A stretch of DNA of 64,000 nt from the NCBI GenBank assembly GCA_014138725.1, contig JACJID010000004.1, positions 372,001 through 436,000 on the forward strand, written 5' to 3'. Source of the stretch: Kutzneria viridogrisea. Its GTDB lineage: Bacteria > Actinomycetota > Actinomycetes > Mycobacteriales > Pseudonocardiaceae. The notes under the pieces are model-generated. The model ran no database searches, was not told the origin of the DNA, and saw nothing but the letters and a program-made list of their open reading frames with translations. The translations under genes and the position numbers were made by a program. Shown here in pieces: positions 17,060 through 25,433 of this stretch; the stretch's first letter is position 1, and every line of letters starts with the position of its first letter.

Positions 17060-18664
17060 TTACCGGGACAGGGCTCGGCCGTGCAGCGCGGTGACGGCCG
17101 CGCGGGCGGACAGGATCGCGCCGTGCTGCCAGGCATCCACGTACGACAGCCAGTCCCCGGCGAAGAGCACCCGGCCCGTGGGCCGGGCCACCGGTTTCAG
17201 CACGGCGGCGTCGGGAGTGTCCTCCGGCAGGTCGTGCCAGGCGCCCTCGATGTACGGAGTGGTCATCCAGGACTGGGAGAACGCGGAGACCAGTTCGGTC
17301 CGGTACTTCGGTCCGTAGATCCGTTCACCGAGCATGACCGCCCGATCGACACGCTGCTGCGGGGTCATCGCGTCGTACTTCGCCGCGTTGCGCGCGAAGT
17401 TGTAGTAGCCGATGAGCACGCCTCGGTCCCCGTGGAAGCCCGAGGCGGGGTGCCAGATCTGCCGCAGGTCCAGGTCGGTCCAGGTGATCCCGCCGTAGAT
17501 CCGGTGTTCGGTCTCCCACCACCTGCTGCGGTACTCCAGCCCGAGCTTGCTCGCCGGAGCGGGACTGACCGAGGTGAGCGCCCGCTGCACCTCGGGGCCG
17601 AGGTTGTGCGGCAACTGGGCCAGGATGTGCGGCGGCATGGCGCAGACGCAGTAGTCGGCGCGCAGTTCTCGCTGCTGTGCGGAGCTGTCGGTGTAGGTGA
17701 CCAGGACCCCGTTGGCCTCCTGGCGGACCGAGGTGGCCGCACACCTGGTCCGGATCCGGTCGGCGCCGATGGCCCCTGCCAACGCCTGGGGGATCCGGTC
17801 CATGCCGCCGACCGGCTGGAACATGACCATGGCCTGGTCGAACTCGGACTCGAAGGAGAGGTACCTGCCCACGGCCGAACTGAAGACCGCGGAGACATCG
17901 GGAACCGGGTGCAGCGGCCGCCCCGGATCCCCGGCAGCACCTGGGTAGGCGCTGTACCCGCGCTGGCTGCCGCCCGTGTAGTCGTACTCGCCACCGATGC
18001 TGCCCCACTCCTCCAGGAAGGCCAGCAGCTGCTCGCGGTCCTCCCCGCTCAACTCCATGTCGAGGGCACCGCGCGCGGACGCCTTGGCCAGCAACTCACT
18101 GACGTAGCCGTGCACGTCGGACCGCACCGTGCGGAACCGGACCGGCTTTCCCGGCTCCATCCCGTCCCGCTCGTTGTAGATGTAGGCGTCCGCGTTGGTG
18201 TTGGGGAAGATCTCGATCGGTACGCGCAGTTCCCGGCAGTAGTCCAGGGTGACCATCCACTGTGCGAGGCGGGCCGGTCCGCAGTTCATGTACTGCCCGT
18301 CGGCGAAGCTCGCGGTCTGGGTGGTCCCCGAGAGGTCGGTCTGGGTGGTACCGGCCCGCGCGGTGAAGTTCCTGCCACCCACCCGGTCCCGGGGTTCGAG
18401 CACCGTGCAGCGGTACCCCGCCTTGCCCAGTTCGTAGGCGGCCACCAGGCCCGCGACGCCGCCACCGAGGACCACCACCGAGGCGGGCACGCGCCCGGAC
18501 AGGCGGAAGTCGGCGGCCCGCGGCGGCTGGAAAGCCGGGGCGGCCCCGGCGGTCGGTGCGAGGCCGAGTGCCCCCATGGCGGCGAACATCACCCCCGCGC
18601 CACCGGTCATGCCGACGGAACGCAGGAAGTCCCGCCTGCTCGGCGCGGATCGCCTCGATTCCAC
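17060..18664 (-). CDS. Tat-exported flavin amine oxidase
   Basis: An FAD-dependent amine or L-amino-acid oxidase of 534 residues, expected to oxidise amines to imines with H2O2 release. The N-terminus carries a twin-arginine signal (SRRDFLRSVG, about residues 9-18) and a hydrophobic stretch ending near AGAAPA. The FAD dinucleotide fold VVLGGGVAGLVAAYELG is at about 55-71, followed by the RVGGR motif, and the C-terminal FAD contact LFAGDWLSYVDAW closes the protein. The GTG at 18664 has GGAGG 5 nt upstream and keeps the Tat signal at the N-terminus; longer frames upstream are artefacts. Confidence 0.88.
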   Translation of the reverse strand: MESRRSAPSRRDFLRSVGMTGGAGVMFAAMGALGLAPTAGAAPAFQPPRAADFRLSGRVPASVVVLGGGVAGLVAAYELGKAGYRCTVLEPRDRVGGRNFTARAGTTQTDLSGTTQTASFADGQYMNCGPARLAQWMVTLDYCRELRVPIEIFPNTNADAYIYNERDGMEPGKPVRFRTVRSDVHGYVSELLAKASARGALDMELSGEDREQLLAFLEEWGSIGGEYDYTGGSQRGYSAYPGAAGDPGRPLHPVPDVSAVFSSAVGRYLSFESEFDQAMVMFQPVGGMDRIPQALAGAIGADRIRTRCAATSVRQEANGVLVTYTDSSAQQRELRADYCVCAMPPHILAQLPHNLGPEVQRALTSVSPAPASKLGLEYRSRWWETEHRIYGGITWTDLDLRQIWHPASGFHGDRGVLIGYYNFARNAAKYDAMTPQQRVDRAVMLGERIYGPKYRTELVSAFSQSWMTTPYIEGAWHDLPEDTPDAAVLKPVARPTGRVLFAGDWLSYVDAWQHGAILSARAAVTALHGRALSR

Positions 18665-18772
18665 TGCTGCCTCCAACTCGTAGTCCCCTCGATCATTCAC
18701 ACGCCGGTACAAGTCACGGGGTTCACGGTGCAACCCCCGGGCCGGCTTCGGCGTCAGGGACCCGTGCACGCG

Positions 18773-19801
18773 ATGAACAAGGCAAACCGGTTCTGGGTGG
18801 CGGGCGCGGTCGGCGTCCTGTTCGGGCTCACCGCGGCTCCCGCGCTGGCCGACCCGCCCGCGAACGAGGACCCGGTCGCCAAGCTCAAGGCGGCCGGGCA
18901 GCAGGCAGAGGAGTTGCACGAGAAGTACGTCCTCGCACAGCACGACCTGGAGGCCCGCCAGGCCGAGGTGGAGCGGGCCAAGGCCGATGTCGGCAAGGCG
19001 CAGCAGGCCGGGCAGGCCGCGCGCACGGAGCAGGAGCGCTTCCGGGGCCAGGTGGACCAGTTCGCCGCGGCCTCCTTCAGCGGCACGCAGTTCACCAGCA
19101 TGTCCGCGCTGCTCAGCGGCCAGTCCGCGCAGGATTTCCTGGACCGCAGCTGGCTGCTGGACGAGGTGAGCAGGCAGAACGGGCAGGTCCTGGACGGCAT
19201 GAACTCGGCCGTGGACAAGGCGAACTCCGCCGACCAGCAGGCGCAGCAGGCCCAGCAGCGGGCCAGTGAGGCGGCGGCCCAGGCGCAGCGGGTCAAGGAC
19301 GACCTCGGGCGGCGCGAGGCCGAGGCCACCCGCGCCAAGAACGAGGCGCAGACCGCGCTCGACCAGCTGTCCAGCTCGCAGCGGACCACGTTGCGCGGGG
19401 ACCGCGGGGTGTCCTACGGCCCGATCAACGCCCCCGGCGCGGCCGGTGCCGCCGTGCGCGCGGCCCTGTCCCAGGTGGGCACCCCGTACAACCTGGGCGC
19501 CGAGAGCCCGGGCGTGGCCTTCGACTGCTCCGGGCTGGTGCAGTGGGCGTACCGCCAGGCCGGGGTCTCGATCACCCGGATCACCACCACCCAGTACGCC
19601 GAGGGCGCCCCCGTGTCCCGCGGCGACCTGCGACCCGGTGACCTCGTGTTCTTCGGGACCGCGGCGGACATCCACCACGTGGGCATGTTCATCGGTGAGG
19701 GCAAGGTCGTGCACGCCCCCGACTTCGGCCAGGTGGTCAAGGTGGTGCCGCTGGAGCAGGCGGGCCGCGACTACTACGGGGCGCGGCGGATCGTGGCCTA
19801 G
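18773..19801 (+). CDS. Secreted NlpC/P60 cell-wall hydrolase
   Basis: A peptidoglycan endopeptidase of 342 residues. A signal peptide ends near residue 26 (AAPALA). A long coiled coil rich in Ala, Gln and Glu covers about 35-210. The C-terminal NlpC/P60 domain has the catalytic Cys in FDCSGLVQW (about residue 252) and His in HHVGMF (about 301). This coiled-coil plus NlpC layout matches RipA/RipC-like and PcsB-type enzymes in cell separation. A GTG at 18764 is an alternative start 3 codons upstream. It is divergent from the amine oxidase gene. Confidence 0.88.
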   Translation: MNKANRFWVAGAVGVLFGLTAAPALADPPANEDPVAKLKAAGQQAEELHEKYVLAQHDLEARQAEVERAKADVGKAQQAGQAARTEQERFRGQVDQFAAASFSGTQFTSMSALLSGQSAQDFLDRSWLLDEVSRQNGQVLDGMNSAVDKANSADQQAQQAQQRASEAAAQAQRVKDDLGRREAEATRAKNEAQTALDQLSSSQRTTLRGDRGVSYGPINAPGAAGAAVRAALSQVGTPYNLGAESPGVAFDCSGLVQWAYRQAGVSITRITTTQYAEGAPVSRGDLRPGDLVFFGTAADIHHVGMFIGEGKVVHAPDFGQVVKVVPLEQAGRDYYGARRIVA

Positions 19802-19921
19802 TGCCCCGGCTGTCGTAGCAGGCGTGCGGGAAGATGATCGGGACGGCGCTTGACCATGCCGTGGCGGCACAGTGTCCGCTTGGTGCCTCAGCAGGTCCGG
19901 ATTGCGCAGGAGGGGCAGACC

Positions 19922-20653
19922 ATGCCGTGGAGCACTCGCGAGCTGGCCGAACTCGCCGGCACCAGCCTGCGCACGGTGCGTCACTACCACGATGTCGGTC
20001 TGCTGCCCGAGCCCGAGCGCCGCGCGAACGGCTACAAGTCCTACGGCGTGGGGCACCTGGTGCGCCTGCTGCGGATCAAGCGGTTCGCCGACCTCGGATT
20101 CTCGCTGGCCCAGATCACCGAGATGGACGACACCGACCAGACCTCCGACGACGCGCTGCGCGAGCTCGACGCCAAACTCGCCGCGGACATCGAACGCCTA
20201 CAGCGCGCCCGCGACGAGATCGGCACGCTACTGCGGGACAAGGTCGCGGCCATGCTGCCGCCGGAGCTCGCGGCAGTACCCGAGGGCGTCGAGGTCTCCG
20301 AGGCCGAACGCTCGCTGTTGGTGGTCATCTCGCAGCTGCTCGGCCCCGGCGGACGAGAGCCCTTCGCGGAATGGATGCGCGGCTACGAGCGCACGCCGGA
20401 GGACATCGAGTTCGACGCCCTGCCCGCTGACGCCGATGAGCAGACCCGCGCCGACCTGGCCGCGCGCATGCTGCCGTACAGCGTGCAGCTCCGCGAGCAG
20501 CACCAGGGACGACTGCTGCGAGGCGAGGACGTACGCGGCGGCCCCCACTACGTGCAGCGCACGATCGGGGAGGCGCTGCGCGATATCTACAACCCGGCGC
20601 AGCTCGATGTCCTGGTCCGGCTGTCCGCACTGCTGCCGGACGACACGCGCTGA
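19922..20653 (+). CDS. MerR-family transcriptional regulator
   Basis: A 243-residue MerR regulator with the winged HTH at residues 1-70 (STRELAELAGTSLRTVRHYHDVGLLPEP) and a following coiled-coil helix. The C-terminal effector part is not recognised and has no obvious metal-binding cysteines. The ATG at 19922 has AGGAGG upstream; an in-frame ATG at 19850 would add 24 residues and is less likely. A terminator hairpin follows the gene. Confidence 0.85.
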   Translation: MPWSTRELAELAGTSLRTVRHYHDVGLLPEPERRANGYKSYGVGHLVRLLRIKRFADLGFSLAQITEMDDTDQTSDDALRELDAKLAADIERLQRARDEIGTLLRDKVAAMLPPELAAVPEGVEVSEAERSLLVVISQLLGPGGREPFAEWMRGYERTPEDIEFDALPADADEQTRADLAARMLPYSVQLREQHQGRLLRGEDVRGGPHYVQRTIGEALRDIYNPAQLDVLVRLSALLPDDTR

Positions 20654-20668
20654 CCGGCACGTCACGCG

Positions 20669-20703
20669 TGGTGAGACCCCGCACGGGTTGCGGGGTCTCA
20701 CCA
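20669..20703. terminator. Bidirectional terminator hairpin
   Basis: A perfect 15-bp stem (TGGTGAGACCCCGCA at 20669-20683 with 20689-20703) with a 5-nt loop lies between the convergent MerR and peptidase genes. There is no T-run, as is common in high-GC actinobacteria. Confidence 0.8.
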
Positions 20704-20711
20704 ACGATCGA

Positions 20712-22172
20712 TCAGTGGGCTTCTGCCGCGCAGGCGAGGTCGTGCGGTGGGCGTTGGCCAGTGGTCAGGAACGTCGTCACCGCGTTGTTGGCGCACTTGT
20801 TCTTGCCGACCAGGTAGACGCCGTGGCCGCCCTGGTCGGCCGTGACCATCCGGGCCCGGTCCCCGAACGCCTGCCGCAGTTGCCGGGCGCCGGGCAGCGG
20901 TGTCGGCACGTCGCGGAGGTTCTGCACCATGAGCACGTCCGACGGGCCCTGGTCACCGATGCGCACCTGTGGCTCGATCGGGTCCGGCCAGAACGCGCAC
21001 GGCTGGATGTTGGCCGAAGCCGCACCGAACATCGGGTACCGGATCCGGTCTACGGCGACGTTGTGCTGGTAGGTCTGGACCGACTTGGGCCAGCGCGAGT
21101 CACCGCAGATCATGTAGTAGCGGCCGGAGATCAGGTTGTCCGGGTCCTGCTGGGGGCCGTCCGACCCGGGGCCCAGCGGTGGCAGCGGCTGGTTCGTGTC
21201 CAGCGCCCGCCAGAACTCGGCCAGCTTGGGCAGGCCCGGGTTGCCGAAGAGGAGGCCGAAGGTGAACATCCGGAACGTCGCACCGTCGACCCCTTGCACC
21301 GGCGTCCTGTCCAGCCGCGCGGCGAGCTCGAAGTACTTCGCGGTCACCTGCTCCGGAGTGCTGCCCAGGCGGTATTCGGCGTTGTTGGCGGCGGCGAACT
21401 TCGCGAAGTCCGGGAACCGGTCCTGAACACCTTGGCCCCACAGGCGTTCACCCGCGGCGTCCCAGCCGCCTGGGCCCAGGTTGCTGTCGAGCACGATCCG
21501 GTCGCTGTGCTGCGGGAACAGCGTCGTGTACACCGCGCCGAGGTAGGTGCCCCAGGAGTAGCCGTCGTAGGAGAGCTTCGGCTCGCCCAGCGCGGCCCGG
21601 ATCCGGTCCATGTCGCGTGCGGTGTTGGCAGTGGTGACGTACGGCAGCATCCACGCCGTCTTCGAGGTGGCGCACTGCCGGGCGACGGTCTTCACCTCCT
21701 CGGCCCGCTTCGCGACGTCAGCCGCGGTGTTCGCGTAGGGCGGGATGTTGCCGTTCACCTCCTGTTCCGGCTTCAGATCACAGGTCACCGGCGTGCTGTG
21801 GCCGATGCCGCGCGGGTCGAACCCGATCACGTCGTAGCTGTCCAGCACGCTCTGGGGCAGATGCGCGGACATGAGATCGACCGGGAATTTCAGCCCGGGG
21901 GCGGGACCGCCCGGGTTGGTCAGCAGCACGCCGCGGCGCTGCGACGGGTTCTTGCTCGCCAGGCGGGAGATCGCGATCTCGATCTTCCGCCCGTCCGGGT
22001 TCCGGTAGTCCAGCGGCACTTCCAGAGTCGAGCACTCCAGGCCGGGCGACGCGACATCCGCCGGGCAAGGGCCCCAGTTCACGGTGCTCGGCGTCGCCGC
22101 CGCCGACACCGCCGGAACCGCGGCCGTCGCCAGTGCGGCGACCGCGAGTGCAATGGGCAAGGTTCTCCGCAC
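20712..22172 (-). CDS. Secreted S33-family peptidase (tripeptidyl aminopeptidase-like)
   Basis: An exported alpha/beta-hydrolase of 486 residues, similar to Streptomyces Tap/SlpD-type aminopeptidases. A signal peptide covers about residues 1-24 (ends VSAAA). Oxyanion-hole region LTNPGGPAPG and nucleophile elbow GYSWGTYLG (Ser near residue 206) are visible, and a C-terminal TAP-like domain ends with the catalytic histidine region DQGGHGVY. It probably removes short N-terminal peptides from extracellular substrates. The GTG at 22172 has GGAGGGA 6 nt upstream, better than the in-frame ATG at 22196. Confidence 0.87.
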   Translation of the reverse strand: MRRTLPIALAVAALATAAVPAVSAAATPSTVNWGPCPADVASPGLECSTLEVPLDYRNPDGRKIEIAISRLASKNPSQRRGVLLTNPGGPAPGLKFPVDLMSAHLPQSVLDSYDVIGFDPRGIGHSTPVTCDLKPEQEVNGNIPPYANTAADVAKRAEEVKTVARQCATSKTAWMLPYVTTANTARDMDRIRAALGEPKLSYDGYSWGTYLGAVYTTLFPQHSDRIVLDSNLGPGGWDAAGERLWGQGVQDRFPDFAKFAAANNAEYRLGSTPEQVTAKYFELAARLDRTPVQGVDGATFRMFTFGLLFGNPGLPKLAEFWRALDTNQPLPPLGPGSDGPQQDPDNLISGRYYMICGDSRWPKSVQTYQHNVAVDRIRYPMFGAASANIQPCAFWPDPIEPQVRIGDQGPSDVLMVQNLRDVPTPLPGARQLRQAFGDRARMVTADQGGHGVYLVGKNKCANNAVTTFLTTGQRPPHDLACAAEAH

Positions 22173-22372
22173 CTGAATTCCCTCCAGACGGCGCACTCGG
22201 GCGCCGGAATCAATTGAGGCACTTCAGCCCCAGGTTCCCCGTGACGCTGACGCGCCGACCCATGCAGTTGAAACCATGCCGCTACGGCACGGTCAAGCCG
22301 ATCGAGCACATCGGCGGTGCGCTCGGGCCGCCAAGCGGCGATCATGGTCGGCGAACCGTCCAAGGAGGCCTC

Positions 22373-22798
22373 ATGTCCGCAACCCCGCAGGAGATCTTCG
22401 GGCGCTACCTCCATGCCGGAGCGCTGACCCGCGACGCCGACGCGCTCGCCGAACTGTTCACCGAGGACGGGGTGTTCGAGGCGCCACTCGTCCCGGCCGG
22501 CCACGTGTTCCCCAGTCGCCTGGCCGGACGGGAAGCGATCCGCGCCGGAATGGCCGCGTACTACCAGCGCACGGCCGGCGCGCCGCGGGGCCCGGCCGCC
22601 GGGGGCACGGTCGACGTGGCGAAGTCCGGCTACGTGCTGCACCACACCGCCGACCCCGAGGTGTTCATCGCCGAGATCGACACCGTCTTCGACGTGGCCG
22701 GGAAGACCGTGACCATGTCGCTGGTGCAGATCTTCCGGCTGCGTGACGGGAGGATCGCGCTGCTACGCGACTACTTCGCGCCGGACACAGTGGCCTGA
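22373..22798 (+). CDS. SnoaL/NTF2-like protein
   Basis: A 141-residue protein with an NTF2-like (SnoaL) fold: N-terminal helices with DADALAELFTEDGVFEAP, then beta strands ending in LVQIFRLRDGRIALLRDYF. Such proteins are small isomerases, dehydratases or binding proteins; no catalytic assignment can be made. ATG at 22373 has AAGGAGG upstream. It stands alone, converging on the AhpD-like gene through a terminator hairpin. Confidence 0.8.
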   Translation: MSATPQEIFGRYLHAGALTRDADALAELFTEDGVFEAPLVPAGHVFPSRLAGREAIRAGMAAYYQRTAGAPRGPAAGGTVDVAKSGYVLHHTADPEVFIAEIDTVFDVAGKTVTMSLVQIFRLRDGRIALLRDYFAPDTVA

Positions 22799-22806
22799 CG
22801 TGCGCG

Positions 22807-22841
22807 GGCCCGGCCCGGATCGAACGATCCCGGGCCGGGCC
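22807..22841. terminator. Bidirectional terminator hairpin
   Basis: GGCCCGGCCCGGATCG (22807-22822) pairs with 22825-22841 with a single bulged base and a 2-nt loop. It lies between the convergent SnoaL-like and AhpD-like genes. Confidence 0.7.
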
Positions 22842-22856
22842 GGATTCGGCTGCCGA

Positions 22857-23342
22857 TCAGTTGACCGCGGCGGCGAACATGCCGGGCTCGTAGGAACCTC
22901 CACGCTGGTGCACGATGACGGCGAGCCGGTTGGCCGCGTTGATCAGGGCGACCAGGCAGACCAGCGCGGCGATCTGGTCCTCGTCGTAGTGCTTGCGCAC
23001 CTGGGCCCAGGTCTGGTCGGACACGCCCTGGTGGGCGTCGGCGAGCCGGGTGCCCTCCTCGGCGAGCGCCAGCGCGGCCTGCTCGGCCTCGGTGAACACC
23101 GTGGACTCGCGCCAGGCGGCGACCAGGTTGAGCCGGACCGGGGTCTCACCGGCGGCCGCGGCCTCCTTGGTGTGCATGTCGATGCACCAACCGCAGCCGT
23201 TGATCTGGCTGGCGCGCAACGACACCAGCTCCTGCGTGGACTTCGGCAGCGGGGACTGCTGGACCACCAGGCTGGCGTTGGCGAACCGCTTGGCGAACTT
23301 GGCAGTGATCTCGTTGTCGAACATGGCGAATCGGGTGTCCAT
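22857..23342 (-). CDS. Carboxymuconolactone decarboxylase / AhpD-like protein
   Basis: A 161-residue member of the CMD/AhpD family. The redox motif CGWCIDMH (about residues 50-57) has the CxxC plus His of AhpD-type alkylhydroperoxidases. It probably reduces peroxides or another small substrate through its thiol pair. It is divergent from an ECF41 sigma factor gene, the partner class (carboxymuconolactone decarboxylases, oxidoreductases, epimerases) by which ECF41 was defined. An ECF41-type promoter lies 42 bp upstream of its ATG. GAGGA precedes the start by 7 nt. Confidence 0.88.
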   Translation of the reverse strand: MDTRFAMFDNEITAKFAKRFANASLVVQQSPLPKSTQELVSLRASQINGCGWCIDMHTKEAAAAGETPVRLNLVAAWRESTVFTEAEQAALALAEEGTRLADAHQGVSDQTWAQVRKHYDEDQIAALVCLVALINAANRLAVIVHQRGGSYEPGMFAAAVN

Positions 23343-23383
23343 GACCTCGTCCTCACTCGTGGTGTCGCACTGAACGACCACGA

Positions 23384-23410
23384 GATGCCGTCGAGCCGAT
23401 CCCTGTGACA
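23384..23410 (-). promoter_or_regulatory. ECF41-type promoter for the AhpD-like gene
   Basis: On the minus strand TGTCACA (23410-23404) is followed after exactly 16 bp by CATC (23387-23384). The ECF41 consensus as I recall it is TGTCACA-N16-CGTC, so this has one mismatch. It would give a 5' leader of about 35 nt before the ATG at 23342. Confidence 0.7.
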
Positions 23411-23458
23411 GCGCGGCTACGTGACGCGCGCCACAACGGGGATTGGCTACCTTCTCGG

Positions 23459-23485
23459 TGTCACACAGCGGCGGGGCCCGGCGTC
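23459..23485 (+). promoter_or_regulatory. ECF41-type promoter for the sigma factor's own gene
   Basis: TGTCACA (23459-23465), 16 bp, then CGTC (23482-23485): a perfect match to the ECF41 target motif. It lies about 38 bp before the ATG of the sigma factor gene and predicts autoregulation. Confidence 0.78.
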
Positions 23486-23523
23486 TGGTGGGTGACACAG
23501 TCGAGAGTGAACAGGAGCCACCC

Positions 23524-24465
23524 ATGGTCGGCACGTCGCAGACCGCGCCCGAGGATCGCGGCGGGAACAGGAGCCAGGACGGCCGCCCGGACCCCGCCAC
23601 CGAGGCGTTCCTCGCCCACCGCAACCTGCTGTTCACTGTCGCCTACGAGATGCTCGGCTCGGCCGCCGACGCGGAGGACGTCCTCCAGGAGACCTGGCTG
23701 CGGTGGGCGGGCGTCGAGCTCGACACCATCGAGAACCAGCGTGCGTACCTGGTCCGGATCACCACCCGCCAGGCACTCACCCGGCTGCGCACGCTCGGCC
23801 GCCGCAGGGAGTCCTACGTCGGCCCCTGGCTGCCCGAGCCGCTGCTCACCGCGCCCGACGTGGCCGAGGACGTCGAGTTGGCCGACAGCGTCTCGATGGC
23901 GATGCTGCTGGTGCTGGAGACGCTCACGCCGACCGAGCGGGCGGTGTTCGTGCTGCGTGAGGTGTTCGACCTCGCCTACGACGAGATCGCCGAAGCCGTG
24001 GACAAGAGCCCGGCCGCGGTCCGCCAGATCGCGCACCGGGCACGGGCACACGTCGCGGCGCGCCGGCCGCGCGGGGTGGTGTCCGCGGGCGAGACCCGGT
24101 ACGCGCTCGAAGCGTTCCAGCGGGCGGCCGAAACGGGCGATCTGCAGGGCCTGCTCGACATCCTCGCGCCGGATGTCGTCTTCCTGGGTGACGGTGGCGG
24201 GGTCAGGCAGGCCGTCCTGCGGCCCGTCGTGGGGGCAGACAAGGTGGCCCGCCTGCTGGCCACCGGGCTGGGCAGGATCGCCGCCATGGGTTCACTGCGG
24301 CCGGCGCAGGTCAATGGCTACCCGGCGCTGGTACTCCGGCAGGGCGGGGAGATCGACACCGTCGTGGCGGTGCGCATCGACGACGGCCTGGTCACCGGGC
24401 TCTACGCCGTGCGCAATCCCGAGAAGCTGTCGCACATGGAGCGGGAGACCACCCTGCGCCGCTGA
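23524..24465 (+). CDS. ECF41-family sigma factor with fused SnoaL-like C-terminal domain
   Basis: A 313-residue sigma factor (SigJ-like). Sigma regions 2 and 4 fill about residues 25-180, with helix-turn-helix LAYDEIAEAVDKSPAAVRQ. The remainder is the regulatory SnoaL-like domain that replaces an anti-sigma factor in ECF41. Three ECF41 hallmarks are visible: WLPEP in the linker (about residue 102), DGGG near 222 and NPEKL near 299. No separate anti-sigma gene is present. The ATG at 23524 has AGGAG 7 nt upstream; a longer frame from 23443 would overlap its own promoter. Target genes probably include the divergent AhpD-like gene. Confidence 0.92.
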   Translation: MVGTSQTAPEDRGGNRSQDGRPDPATEAFLAHRNLLFTVAYEMLGSAADAEDVLQETWLRWAGVELDTIENQRAYLVRITTRQALTRLRTLGRRRESYVGPWLPEPLLTAPDVAEDVELADSVSMAMLLVLETLTPTERAVFVLREVFDLAYDEIAEAVDKSPAAVRQIAHRARAHVAARRPRGVVSAGETRYALEAFQRAAETGDLQGLLDILAPDVVFLGDGGGVRQAVLRPVVGADKVARLLATGLGRIAAMGSLRPAQVNGYPALVLRQGGEIDTVVAVRIDDGLVTGLYAVRNPEKLSHMERETTLRR

Positions 24466-24504
24466 GTCCGAAAATGCCCTGACAGCCTCAGTATGGTCGG
24501 AACC

Positions 24505-25365
24505 ATGCGCTATTCGATCAACGTTCCGAACTTCGGCGACTTCGCCGACGCGCGTGCGCTCGCCTCGCTGGCCGCCACCGCGGAGCAGGCGGGCTGGGAC
24601 GCGTTGTTCGTCTGGGACCACGTGGTGCACGTCAAGAGCCGCCGACAGACCTTCGCCGACCCGTGGCTGCTGCTGACCGCGGCCGCGCTGGCCACGAGCC
24701 GGATCAGGCTGGGCACGCTCGTCACCCCGGTCGGCAGGCGCAGGCCGCACCAGCTGGCCCGCCAGGTGTCCACTTTGGACCAGATCAGCGCCGGGCGGAC
24801 GATCTTCGGCGCGGGGCTGGGCGCACCGGTCGAGGACGAGTACGGCAGTTTCGGCGAGCCCACCGACCCCGTGGTCATCGCCGAACTGCTGGACGAGGGC
24901 CTGGAACTGCTGGACCGGTACTGGGCAGGCGAGGTGGTGACGCACCAGGGCCGTCACCACCAGGTGCACGAGGTGAGCCTGCTGCCCACCCCGGTGCAGC
25001 GCCCGCGGGTGCCGGTCTGGATCGCCGGGTACTGGCCGAACCGCCGCCCGATGCGCCGGGCCGCCCGCTGGGACGGGGTGGTGCCGCTGTTCACCTCCGC
25101 ACGGCACGGGTGGACCCCGCCGGCCGAGGAGGTCCGCGAGTTGGTCGGCTACGTGCGGGAGCACCGCGCCGAGCGGGCGGACCGCCCGTTCGACGTGGTC
25201 GTCGGCGGGATCAGCCCGACCGATCCGGCACAGGCCCGCGACCTGATCGGCCCGCTGGCCGAGGCGGGGGCCACCTGGTGGGATGAGCGGCGCCCGATCG
25301 ACGAGCACATCGGCGCACTGGCACCGGTGCTGCGCCGCGTCGAGCAGGGGCCGCCGAGGCTGTGA
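24505..25365 (+). CDS. LLM-class flavin-dependent oxidoreductase
   Basis: A 286-residue member of the bacterial luciferase-like superfamily, many of whose actinobacterial members use F420 or FMN. The N-terminal strand RYSINVPNFGDF and the segments GWDALFVWDHV and RIRLGTLVTPVGRRRPHQLARQ are typical, as is the motif SAGRTIFGAGLG. Substrate is unknown. It follows the ECF41 sigma gene by 39 bp and may share its transcript; oxidoreductases are among the usual ECF41 partner genes. ATG at 24505 is chosen to fit the family N-terminus. Confidence 0.87.
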   Translation: MRYSINVPNFGDFADARALASLAATAEQAGWDALFVWDHVVHVKSRRQTFADPWLLLTAAALATSRIRLGTLVTPVGRRRPHQLARQVSTLDQISAGRTIFGAGLGAPVEDEYGSFGEPTDPVVIAELLDEGLELLDRYWAGEVVTHQGRHHQVHEVSLLPTPVQRPRVPVWIAGYWPNRRPMRRAARWDGVVPLFTSARHGWTPPAEEVRELVGYVREHRAERADRPFDVVVGGISPTDPAQARDLIGPLAEAGATWWDERRPIDEHIGALAPVLRRVEQGPPRL

Positions 25366-25378
25366 CCACCAGGAGCCA

Positions 25379-25433
25379 TGCCATGAAAGTGCCGTTCGTG
25401 GCGTCAGGTGCCAGGAACGGCACTTTCATGGCA
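25379..25433. repeat. Inverted repeat with 19-bp perfect arms (family C, copy 2)
   Basis: TGCCATGAAAGTGCCGTTC (25379-25397) pairs with 25415-25433 across a 17-bp loop. It lies between the convergent LLM oxidoreductase and MpaB-family genes and overlaps the stop codon of the latter. Same element as 14371-14425. Confidence 0.88.

Noticed and set aside
19872-22217. 781-codon plus-strand frame over the MerR gene and antisense to the S33 peptidase
   Set aside because: It spans the terminator hairpin and two supported genes and shows no domain.
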